From Legionellales bacterium (lineage in GTDB: Bacteria; Pseudomonadota; Gammaproteobacteria; Berkiellales; Berkiellaceae), in assembly GCA_023266435.1 (NCBI GenBank), contig JAHFQF010000002.1, forward strand, positions 1 to 33,306: DNA of 33,306 bases, read 5' to 3'. Of this stretch, positions 1 to 7,741 are shown piece after piece; within the stretch, counting starts at the first letter, position 1, and each line of letters begins with the position of its first letter. A model generated the notes under the pieces. That model saw only the letters and a list, made by a program, of their open reading frames with translations, did not search any database and had not been told where the DNA came from. The position numbers and the translations under genes are program-made.

Positions 1-1826
1 TTCGAAGTGTCATCACCAGAAAAATGCATCTGATTTGCAAACAATATTTCTAACATGCGCTCTCGATTGAGTAGATAATGCTCTTTGAGCCTTGCTAGAT
101 CTACACTTTGCTGGGAGCCTGGCAGAACAATGGATTCCATGATCCTGAAACCTTCATCTAATACCGTATGCTCGTTTATGACTGTTTCTAAATCTATTCG
201 TGTTACACAGTGCGAACTAGCTTGCAGGGAACCAAAAATATCTCCCAAAGACTCACCTACTGTACAATGCAGGGCAAGTGGACGAGCATGTGCCCTATCT
301 TGCTGAACCTGATCCGTAGGATGCACGACTAGTCTACTTGAATTTGTATTAAGCAACCCATTGAACCAGGCACCTGCCCTTCCGATCAAGTTTTTCAATC
401 GCCCCCATCCTGCTTGGAATACCAGTCCGGGCTCCTCGACACGCAGCGCATTCATTGAGTGTCCCAAACTACAGCCTGGAGAGAAATGTCTTCTCATACG
501 ATCTGCATATAAGTACGCTGCGGCATTGCTTTCATCAGAGCAGCCCTCTTCTAATGCTTCCAACAGTTCTGGGCTTTCTGCTAAAGTCTGCAGATGATAT
601 GATATGATTTCTCCTGTTTTTCGATTAACTAAAATACGAGATACAATCTCGAATGAGTCTGCAGTAAATAACTTCTCATAAGCAGCACCATTGACAGACT
701 GATCGGGCCGTGAGGGGTCAATATACAGTGCATAAGATCTTGCTGACTTTCCAACCTCCACACCTGGTATTTGAATAGAAAGATTTAGTATCATTCTGGG
801 GAAACAACTACCTCTAAAAAGAACCTGGATTTCCAATCTGCCTTCATCAACCTCTACTGGGTGTAAAATAACCTCAAAATAAGGTCCTGGAGTACCGCCT
901 CTTACGGCCTCTTGAACCATAGATCCTATCATCGGGATCTTTGATGCCATCTGTGCAATTGGTGCCGCCAATACCACTTGTGCATAACCAGTTGCAGAGA
1001 ATCCTGCAATCTTTTCAGTGCCGAAATGGTTAACACATGCATCTGTAGCTGCCACAAAAACAGGGACACCATTAGAATCACGCGTTTCGCTGATCCCAAC
1101 CATGGTATGTGCAGTAGTCTGCGCAGGAGTCACAGGACCTTTTTTATGATCTTTTTTACGAAAAAACATCACCGTACCTCTGTTAATGAGTCGACTTGCT
1201 TGTACGTCAGCTTGTTCACCTGACGGCATGGAGTCTGGTAGGACAGTCACTCGATCTTTTCCTAGCATGATATTTACTAATGTGGGTTGCTGAGAGACAG
1301 TGCGCGCATGTTCGTCTAAATATGGCCCACCTGTATAGAGTGTTATCTCTTCATACTCTAGTATTAGTGCTACCTCATCATCTTCATTTGCTGGTTGTGG
1401 AATAGTAGCCAGTATCTGCTCTGGTGTATGAGTAGGCATCTCAGAGGTAATAGTAGGACCAGTTGGAACACTGGTCGCACAAAAACTCATCACACTTTGT
1501 TGAGGGCTCGTGCTTCGAATAGCAACCTTGTCACTATGATCACGAGCTATCTGCGCACGTAACTGCTGAATCCGAGACACATCTGGATCGATTTCGGTGA
1601 GTTTTTTTCGTATAAACTCAACGGGCCCGACAGTGAAACTACGAGATCTATCAATCAATCGCGCTTGTATGGCAGTATAGTTTTCTGCAAGAAATTCTTT
1701 CAGGTGTTCAATCAAAGCATCTCTACTGCGTGCTTCATCATCAAACTCTGGCTTAATCTCATAAGTACTCACGATGTTGTTGCTTGTATCTACAAACTCA
1801 AGCGTATAAGTATTAGTATGCGACAT
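1..1826 (-). CDS. Large protein of unknown function, 3'-truncated at window edge (>=608 codons); effector-like candidate
   Basis: Manual translation of the reverse complement from ATG at 1826-1824 (MSHTNTYTLEFVDTSNNIVSTYEIKPEFDDEARSRDALIEHLKEF...) is open with no stop to base 1 (...LNRERMLEILFANQMHFSGDDTS). Good Shine-Dalgarno (AAGGGGAAAGGC) just upstream. Absent from the supplied ORF track, presumably because it has no stop inside the window. Confidence 0.9.
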   Translation of the reverse strand, partial: MSHTNTYTLEFVDTSNNIVSTYEIKPEFDDEARSRDALIEHLKEFLAENYTAIQARLIDRSRSFTVGPVEFIRKKLTEIDPDVSRIQQLRAQIARDHSDKVAIRSTSPQQSVMSFCATSVPTGPTITSEMPTHTPEQILATIPQPANEDDEVALILEYEEITLYTGGPYLDEHARTVSQQPTLVNIMLGKDRVTVLPDSMPSGEQADVQASRLINRGTVMFFRKKDHKKGPVTPAQTTAHTMVGISETRDSNGVPVFVAATDACVNHFGTEKIAGFSATGYAQVVLAAPIAQMASKIPMIGSMVQEAVRGGTPGPYFEVILHPVEVDEGRLEIQVLFRGSCFPRMILNLSIQIPGVEVGKSARSYALYIDPSRPDQSVNGAAYEKLFTADSFEIVSRILVNRKTGEIISYHLQTLAESPELLEALEEGCSDESNAAAYLYADRMRRHFSPGCSLGHSMNALRVEEPGLVFQAGWGRLKNLIGRAGAWFNGLLNTNSSRLVVHPTDQVQQDRAHARPLALHCTVGESLGDIFGSLQASSHCVTRIDLETVINEHTVLDEGFRIMESIVLPGSQQSVDLARLKEHYLLNRERMLEILFANQMHFSGDDTS

Positions 1827-2107
1827 GCCTTTCCCCTTAACTATCGAACTTAGTGAATTCAAATTGAAAATAATTATTAATCATACTAACATTTGTTATC
1901 TTTCAAATCAATAATTTTCAGGTTATAAACTAAGTTGTTTTGTGATTCTCGCATAAAGTGCAGATACAACTAGGGGTGAGCTCCTGTAGCGGGATACTTT
2001 TACTATTGAGTTACTTAAGTAATTTTTATACAGCACAGGCACTCAGGAGATCGGGGCTCATTTAAGTGCGCCCACACGATAAAAGACGAGCTGCCTCTGG
2101 CAAACCC

Positions 2108-2136
2108 TTGACTTTAGTTATCTAAATTGATAATAT
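2108..2136 (+). promoter_or_regulatory. Sigma70-like promoter for the small ORF at 2178
   Basis: TTGACT (2108-2113), 17-bp spacer, TAATAT (2131-2136), about 40 nt upstream of an SD and ATG. Confidence 0.55.
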
Positions 2137-2177
2137 ACAAAAATAAATTATTAATAATCACTGAAGGAGATACAATT

Positions 2178-2402
2178 ATGCTAAAGGCACGTACTTTTAT
2201 TCCTGCATTTACGATTGGTGCTGTTACTGCTGTTGCTGCGAAGTTAACAGGCGCTTCAAACATGGATGCTGCTAATATTGGCGCAAGCACCGCTCTTATT
2301 GTCGGTGGGGCCATGAATCCTGGTGTAGCTGGTTTCGGTGCTGTTGTGATTGGTAGTCATGGCCTAACACACACGCCATCCACACAACGCCCAAGACCTT
2401 AA
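2178..2402 (+). CDS. Small (74 aa) Gly/Ala-rich hydrophobic protein
   Basis: MLKARTFIPAFTIGAVTAVAAKLTGASNMDAANIGASTALIVGGAMNPGVAGFGAVVIGSHGLTHTPSTQRPRP; SD GAAGGAGA at proper spacing to ATG 2178; promoter upstream and terminator hairpin right after the stop. Confidence 0.7.
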   Translation: MLKARTFIPAFTIGAVTAVAAKLTGASNMDAANIGASTALIVGGAMNPGVAGFGAVVIGSHGLTHTPSTQRPRP

Positions 2403-2407
2403 CGATA

Positions 2408-2441
2408 AAAAACCTGGCTCTACTCTTAGAGTCAGGTTTTT
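2408..2441 (+). terminator. Rho-independent terminator of the small ORF
   Basis: AAAAACCTGGCTCTA-CTCT-TAGAGTCAGGTTTTT, 15-bp stem with one G-T pair and a terminal T run. Confidence 0.8.
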
Positions 2442-2493
2442 CCTTCAGCCATCCCTGAACAGACACAGAGAGTTGCTTTAGGTGTAAAACTTT

Positions 2494-2520
2494 AGGTATT
2501 TTGGAGTATCCTGGGTATAT
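2494..2520. repeat. Solo arm of the inverted-repeat element seen at 6252-6413
   Basis: AGGTATTTTGGAGTATCCTGGGTATAT matches CAGGTATTTTGGAGTATCTTGGGTATAT at ~6386-6412 with few differences. Confidence 0.7.
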
Positions 2521-2646
2521 GACTTTCTCGGATTGATTTTTCTGATTTTCATGACGAATGCACCGCATCTCTTTTTAATGAGATATCCTATTTCATACTT
2601 TTAAAATGCGGGCATCCTTTGTTAATTTACCATCGCTTAATATTGA

Positions 2647-3699
2647 TTATGCGAGATTCAAGCGAAGAGCTTTTCTATAACACTCTGGGATAGCTTGTTG
2701 AATTTCGGCCGCCGTATGGCGTACGCCAAGCTTCTTTTCTAACCCATATTCATAATATATCGCCCAACTTTTGTATTCTTTACCAATAGAACCCAAAATA
2801 CTCTTGCTTTTATTCGCAGAGGTATCAGCTTGTTTGGGTTGCGCTTCTTTTGCTATTTCTTCATTATGAATGCCACGTAGTTTCCAGAAATATTGTATTG
2901 TTTTTGCCAGCGGATAAACAATCGTAAGACCCACTAAAAAAGAAATGAAGAAATTCCAGCGGTGTTGATTTCGGGCTGCTTTTTCCCGTTTCACTTCCGC
3001 TGTGTATGCATCAAACAGCCCTTGTATCTGCGCTTTGAATGCCGGAGCTTCTATCAGCTCTAATGGGCTTTTACCTGCCTTGTTTTTTATGTGAATATCT
3101 GCACCACGCTCGACAAGGAGCTCTGCCGTTTCTCGCTGCTCCCGCAGAATAGCTATATGCAGTGCAGTATTCCCATCCTTGTTAGCCTGATTTATCTTGG
3201 CGCCTCGATCCAGCAGTAATGTCACAACATCTGTTTGGCCACACAAAGCAGCCTGCATCAGTATCGTTACGCCTTGTTTATCAGCTTGGTTGGGATTAGC
3301 ACCATTATCCAACAACTTTTTGAGAATAGCTTGCTGTCTAGAGTCAACAGCGCTTCCTAATGGGGTTGCTCCACGCTTATTAGCGTGATTTACGTTTGCC
3401 CCACGCGTTATGAGCAGCTCTGTGCTCTCCTCATCCCCGATATGAACACTCAGGAAAAGAGGTGTATGACCCTCTTCGTCGATTTGATCTACTTTCGCTC
3501 CGTGCTTAAGTAACAGTGCTGCCATTTCACTACGAGTGCTCTCCGTAGATGGCCATAGTGTAAAATAGAAGACGTAATGGAGCGGTGTTAAATTCTGACG
3601 ATTCTTTTTACTCAACAGATCCTTGGAATGAGTGATGAGAGCCTCTGCTACCTGTAAATGCCCACCGATAGCAGCCAGATGCAGAGCTACCACTTGCAT
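2647..3699 (-). CDS. Ankyrin-repeat protein with C-terminal membrane module (main frame of a frameshifted gene)
   Basis: Multiple ankyrin repeats (e.g. EGHTPLFLSVHIGDEESTELLITRGANVNHANKRGATPLGSAV; DGNTALHIAILREQRETAELLVERGADIHIKNKAGKSPLELI) followed by a hydrophobic segment WNFFISFLVGLTIVYPLAKTIQYFW. Confidence 0.9.
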   Translation of the reverse strand: MQVVALHLAAIGGHLQVAEALITHSKDLLSKKNRQNLTPLHYVFYFTLWPSTESTRSEMAALLLKHGAKVDQIDEEGHTPLFLSVHIGDEESTELLITRGANVNHANKRGATPLGSAVDSRQQAILKKLLDNGANPNQADKQGVTILMQAALCGQTDVVTLLLDRGAKINQANKDGNTALHIAILREQRETAELLVERGADIHIKNKAGKSPLELIEAPAFKAQIQGLFDAYTAEVKREKAARNQHRWNFFISFLVGLTIVYPLAKTIQYFWKLRGIHNEEIAKEAQPKQADTSANKSKSILGSIGKEYKSWAIYYEYGLEKKLGVRHTAAEIQQAIPECYRKALRLNLA

Positions 3700-3787
3700 C
3701 TACCATAGAGATGTCTTTAGGTCTCTCTTGCAGTATTCGAGTAACCTCAGCTAAATTTCCAGCAACTACAGCCTCAAGTAACCCCAT
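3609..3787 (-). pseudogene. N-terminal fragment of the ankyrin gene in a different frame
   Basis: ATG at 3787 after SD GGAGCGAG gives MGLLEAVVAGNLAEVTRILQERPKDISMVDASGSSASGC..., reading into the ankyrin start; the frame shifts at GATGCAAGTGGTAGCTCTGCATCTGGCTGC and then stops at ~3609. Confidence 0.75.
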
Positions 3788-3963
3788 GATCTCGCTCCAA
3801 TTTTGTTATTTAAATAATAATAAGTTATTTTAACGGCTTATTTAGGGGGATGCAATAACAGCCAGATGCAAACCCTTACTTTCTGAGGGGCTTCAGAAGC
3901 TATTTATAAGTCATACTTAAAAATTAGAGATTTTAAAATCACTTAAAAGGTGGGGGGCCTATG

Positions 3964-4563
3964 TCATTGTATGAGCATAGCGCATTTAAAGAGGTCAGAA
4001 TTCATTAAATTTTCAAGCCAAATCATTAAATGCGGCCAAGGAGCCGCCTTAAACCAATCCCAATCCACTCGAGCAAATTGTCGAATAAATGGCATCAAAG
4101 CATAGTCCGCCAATGTGGCCTCTTCAGCACATAGAAATGCATGCTGAGCCAACCTTGCATTCAGTCGCAGCAACCATGCACTCGCCTGCTCTAAATGAAA
4201 CTGAGGATCGACATCTTGATAGCGATTTGGGTATTTAAATCGATCCAGATGGTATTTAAATTCGATATCATTTTCTGAAATTAACTGCTTAGCCTGCTCC
4301 AGAGCAGCAGGCAATAACCAATGTTGAGGATCGGATTGCTCTAACGCCCAATACATGATTTCCAGACTTTCCTCAATGACTCGCCCATCCGGCAAAACCA
4401 AAACAGGCACCGTGCCCTTAGGAGATAACATTAACATCTCTGCAGGTTTATTTTTCAAACTCACTTCATGCCATTCAGTCTCAATATTCGCTACTAACAA
4501 TGCTAAACGCGCCCGCATAGCATAAGGACAGCGTCTAAAAGTATACAAAATAGGTGTGTTCAT
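3964..4563 (-). CDS. Glutathione S-transferase-like protein (thioredoxin-fold N-terminus)
   Basis: MNTPILYTFRRCPYAMRARLALLVANIETEWHEVSLKNKPAEMLMLSPKGTVPVLVLPDGRVIEESLEIMYW is a typical GST N-terminal domain (CPYxxRxR, VPVL, ES). Internal start at 4563 preferred over 4602. Confidence 0.85.
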   Translation of the reverse strand: MNTPILYTFRRCPYAMRARLALLVANIETEWHEVSLKNKPAEMLMLSPKGTVPVLVLPDGRVIEESLEIMYWALEQSDPQHWLLPAALEQAKQLISENDIEFKYHLDRFKYPNRYQDVDPQFHLEQASAWLLRLNARLAQHAFLCAEEATLADYALMPFIRQFARVDWDWFKAAPWPHLMIWLENLMNSDLFKCAMLIQ

Positions 4564-4728
4564 AGGCTCATAATACTCTCTTTTGTACAGACACAGTTGC
4601 AATCTCTAGCCTAATAATACAAACTAGTTGACTAATAAATATCCATCTCGACATTTTAAATCAAACAGCCGACAGCAAGGCCGCTAAAATAGCGCTGCAT
4701 AAAAGTATGTTAAAGTGGAAGTATAATA

Positions 4729-5148
4729 ATGAGCTTATTTAATATAATCAAAGATGAAGGCCTCACTGAAGAGGAAAGGCAAGCACGCACTAAAAGCCGT
4801 GCTAATAAAAAGAGAATTTTGCGCCATCTTTGGAATTTCTTTGTTTCTTTTTTAGCAGGTCTTACGATTGTTTATCCTGTGGTAAAAATAATTCAATATC
4901 GTGACATTCGTAATAACGAAATAGCAAAAGAAGCGCAACCCAATCAAGTTGTTACCTCTACGAATAAGAGCAAGAGTATTTTGGAGTCCATTGGTACAGA
5001 ATACAAAAGTTGGGCAATGTATTACGAGCTGGGTTTATCTGGCAAGTATGGTACAGAGCATACCTTTTGGGAAATAACAGCAGCTATTCCTACACAAGAG
5101 CAAAGAATTGCTTTAGGCGCCTCTCGGTTAGCAAGTACCCATTCTTGA
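4729..5148 (+). CDS. Membrane-anchored protein paralogous to the C-terminus of the ankyrin protein
   Basis: WNFFVSFLAGLTIVYPVVKIIQY...NNEIAKEAQPNQVVTSTNKSKSILESIGTEYKSWAMYYELGL aligns with WNFFISFLVGLTIVYPLAKTIQY...NEEIAKEAQPKQADTSANKSKSILGSIGKEYKSWAIYYEYGL of 2647..3699. Confidence 0.8.
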   Translation: MSLFNIIKDEGLTEEERQARTKSRANKKRILRHLWNFFVSFLAGLTIVYPVVKIIQYRDIRNNEIAKEAQPNQVVTSTNKSKSILESIGTEYKSWAMYYELGLSGKYGTEHTFWEITAAIPTQEQRIALGASRLASTHS

Positions 5149-5169
5149 TCAGCTTGCGCTTTTTTTGCG

Positions 5170-5634
5170 TTACTTATTCTGCAGGTACAATTTCATGCCT
5201 TCATGCGTCGACTCAAAACCTAGCTTTTCATAGAATTTTTTAGCCTGGATACGCTTCTTATTTGTAGTCAATTGAATAATCGATGCGCCTTGCTCAATCG
5301 CATATTGAAAAGCAGCCTGCATCATCCACTCTCCGATTTTCATGCCACGATATTTTTCAGAAACTCTAACCGCCTCGATCTGCAATCTGGTTGAGCCCAT
5401 TAACGTTAAAGATGGCAGCACGGTCAGATGACAGGTACCAACGATATCTGAGTTTAATTCTACTACCATCAGATATTGGTTTGCGTCTGAGTTAATTCTA
5501 TGAAATGCATCAATATAACGCTGATCCAGTTTCTCTTGTACTTGCTCCCGTATCTGACCAAGTTCGTCCTCTCTTAGGAGCGCTACAATATTTTTTACAT
5601 CGACAAGGGTCGCTTTTCGGTGGGTAAGATTCAT
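5170..5634 (-). CDS. GNAT family N-acetyltransferase
   Basis: MNLTHRKATLVDVKNIVALLREDELG...LQIEAVRVSEKYRGMKIGEWMMQAAFQYAIEQGASIIQLTTNKKRIQAKKFYEKLGFESTHEGMKLYL; SD AAAGGAGC before ATG 5634. Confidence 0.88.
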   Translation of the reverse strand: MNLTHRKATLVDVKNIVALLREDELGQIREQVQEKLDQRYIDAFHRINSDANQYLMVVELNSDIVGTCHLTVLPSLTLMGSTRLQIEAVRVSEKYRGMKIGEWMMQAAFQYAIEQGASIIQLTTNKKRIQAKKFYEKLGFESTHEGMKLYLQNK

Positions 5635-5695
5635 TAATGCTCCTTTTGACAGAGGTGCGGCTTCACATACTGATGTGGGTGTCCCCTGGCATCGC

Positions 5696-6217
5696 TCAAT
5701 AGTGCTTATAAGCGTCGTCAGGCGAGAGACTGCGAATATACTGGTCACACTCGTCCCACTCCCTCGCAAATCTTTCCTGAAGCTCCTCCAGATCTAACAG
5801 CCACCCTTGGATATTGAGTCTTTCGTTGTCGGGATTAATGCTTACAGGTGTCTCATTACATTCTTCAACAAAGGATTCTGGTCTAGACTCCGTACAAACC
5901 ATAGAACGCTGACTGCTACCTGGAAAAGTCTCTTTCTCAGTACACGTTGTGACTGTATTTCCATAAGTTTTTACCTGTTTGCATTGCTTATGAATGCGAT
6001 AACCTCGACTCAAAGCCTCCCTAGCGCTTTGAATGGATGCCTGCAAGCTCTCTTTTTGACTAGCTAGTCGGGTAATATGAGACTTTTTATTACAAACAAG
6101 GTTAGCACGCTCATCTGGAGTCATTTTTCTAAAATCCTGCACTGTCGTGCACCCTATTAACCCGGCGATCAACACAATGAGTGCAAATAAAGAGCGCAAT
6201 TTCGGCTTAAGAAACAT
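5696..6217 (-). CDS. Putative lipoprotein
   Basis: Signal peptide with lipobox: MFLKPKLRSLFALIVLIAGLIGCTT; Cys-containing periplasmic domain. Confidence 0.75.
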   Translation of the reverse strand: MFLKPKLRSLFALIVLIAGLIGCTTVQDFRKMTPDERANLVCNKKSHITRLASQKESLQASIQSAREALSRGYRIHKQCKQVKTYGNTVTTCTEKETFPGSSQRSMVCTESRPESFVEECNETPVSINPDNERLNIQGWLLDLEELQERFAREWDECDQYIRSLSPDDAYKHY

Positions 6218-6251
6218 GGCTTAATTCCCATCGCTTATCAATGAATTTCAG

Positions 6252-6413
6252 TATATACCCAAGACACTTCAAAATGCGTAGTTTATAGCAAAGCGGATTT
6301 AGCCAGATGAAGTTTTCTGAGCCGAGTAATAGTCAATACTATTGCGAGGCGAGCTGCAGATGGCTAAATTCGGGCAGCTAGAAACAGGTATTTTGGAGTA
6401 TCTTGGGTATATA
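6252..6413. repeat. MITE-like inverted-repeat element (~162 bp)
   Basis: Left end TATATACCCAAGACACTTCAAAAT and right end ATTTTGGAGTATCTTGGGTATATA are inverted repeats with 2 mismatches; solo arm at 2494-2520. Confidence 0.75.
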
Positions 6414-6635
6414 GCCAAGATACTTCAACAACACAGTATACAAGCAAATGAGGAACAGTATATTTTAAAAAATCTATTCGGCCATAATGGCAAGCACAGC
6501 CTGTGGGTAACACCCTATTAAAAAAGAATGCATTTGACTTGCGTCAGAATAAAGATGCACCCACCCAAAGCAAATAAAAAAGAGATAGAAAGATGAACAT
6601 TAAGTTGACTTTGTAAGAAGGATAAAATTTATAAG

Positions 6636-6726
6636 TGGTGCCCGGAGCCGGAATCGAACCGGCACGGAGGTTCAAATCTCCGAGGGATTTTAAGTCCCTT
6701 GTGTCTACCTATTCCACCACCCGGGC
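6636..6726 (-). tRNA. tRNA-Leu (UAA)
   Basis: Reverse complement GCCCGGGTGGTGGAATAGGTAGACACAAGGGACTTAAAATCCC...GGTTCGATTCCGGCTCCGGGCACCA; anticodon TAA; long variable arm; CCA encoded. Confidence 0.96.
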
Positions 6727-6804
6727 TAACGGATGTGCTTATATTCATCGCAGTTGCTTTATATCTGCTGTGACTATTTAAGCTGTCTTGAACTTACTCA
6801 ACTT

Positions 6805-6878
6805 TGGAGGCTGGGACCGGAATCGAACCGGTATACACGGCTTTGCAGGCCGCTACATCACCATTCTGCCACCCAGCC
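6805..6878 (-). tRNA. tRNA-Cys (GCA)
   Basis: Reverse complement GGCTGGGTGGCAGAATGGTGATGTAGCGGCCTGCAAAGCCGTGTATACCGGTTCGATTCCGGTCCCAGCCTCCA. Confidence 0.96.
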
Positions 6879-6959
6879 GTGTGCCTCATATTAGCGTCCA
6901 TCTAACACCTCGGACCGAGGGCAGCATATCATTCGAACGACTATGCACGCTTTTTATAT

Positions 6960-6984
6960 AAAACCCAACTATAAGCTGGGTTTT
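6960..6984 (-). terminator. Hairpin in tRNA-Gly/tRNA-Cys spacer, possible attenuator or processing site
   Basis: AAAACCCAACTATAAGCTGGGTTTT symmetric stem. Confidence 0.4.
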
Positions 6985-6991
6985 ACGAATT

Positions 6992-7066
6992 TGGAGCGGG
7001 AAACGAGGATCGAACTCGCGACCCCAACCTTGGCAAGGTTGTGCTCTACCGCTGAGCTATTCCCGC
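6992..7066 (-). tRNA. tRNA-Gly (GCC)
   Basis: Reverse complement GCGGGAATAGCTCAGCGGTAGAGCACAACCTTGCCAAGGTTGGGGTCGCGAGTTCGATCCTCGTTTCCCGCTCCA. Confidence 0.96.
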
Positions 7067-7124
7067 AAAATCTGGGTGAATTTTACGCTATCTAGGATTA
7101 ATGTCAATACACCATTTGTACTTT

Positions 7125-7691
7125 TTACAAGGCCGCGCGTTTTATCGCGGGCCAAGCAAACACAAAATACCGAATCATAGACCACAACGTCAAGCCTAAT
7201 GCGATATATAATAAAATGTATCCAATCATTGCCCAAAAAATGCCTACATTTGCATTTGGTTGGCTAATCAGTATGACTAAGGCTAAGCCCTGAAAAACTG
7301 TTTTTATTTTGCCTACATTATCTACCGCAACCAAATCACTACGCCCGAGACGCGCCATCCACTCCCGTAAACTCGAGATAATAATCTCTCGACTAATGAT
7401 GAGCACAGTGGGAATCGTGTAATATACATGATGGTGCTCGGTTAACACTACAATCAATCCCGATGCTACTAATAACTTATCCGCCACGGGATCCAAGAAG
7501 GCGCCCAACGGTGTTGTTTGAGCTAACTTTCTAGCCAAAAAACCATCTAGCCAATCAGTAAAATAAGCAAACATAAATAAAATCAATGCCAACAAGCGCC
7601 ATCCTAGACCAGGCATAAAAAAACTGACGACAAAGGCTGGAATCAGCATAAAGCGCAAGAGAGTGAGCAAGTTTGGGATGGTCTGCCACAT
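7125..7691 (-). CDS. pgsA: CDP-diacylglycerol--glycerol-3-phosphate 3-phosphatidyltransferase
   Basis: CDP-alcohol phosphotransferase motif DWLDGFLARKLAQTTPLGAFLDPVADK; adjacent to uvrC and the tRNA Gly-Cys-Leu cluster. Confidence 0.95.
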   Translation of the reverse strand: MWQTIPNLLTLLRFMLIPAFVVSFFMPGLGWRLLALILFMFAYFTDWLDGFLARKLAQTTPLGAFLDPVADKLLVASGLIVVLTEHHHVYYTIPTVLIISREIIISSLREWMARLGRSDLVAVDNVGKIKTVFQGLALVILISQPNANVGIFWAMIGYILLYIALGLTLWSMIRYFVFAWPAIKRAAL

Positions 7692-7741
7692 GCTAATTCT
7701 TCACTGTTGATGGACGGAATTTGCTTATACATTAATTGACT

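Noticed and set aside
85-1853. Plus-strand ORFs at 85, 361, 978 and 1665
   Set aside because: All are antisense to the long open minus-strand frame with its own SD; no recognisable family.
2114-2568. Minus-strand ORFs 2114-2314 and 2296-2568
   Set aside because: Antisense to the small + ORF and its terminator and repeat arm; no SD or recognisable content.
3790-3840. Possible PmrA-like tandem TTAA boxes upstream of the ankyrin gene
   Set aside because: TTAAAATAACTTATTATT differs from the Legionella/Coxiella PmrA consensus in sequence and spacing, and the region is AT-rich.
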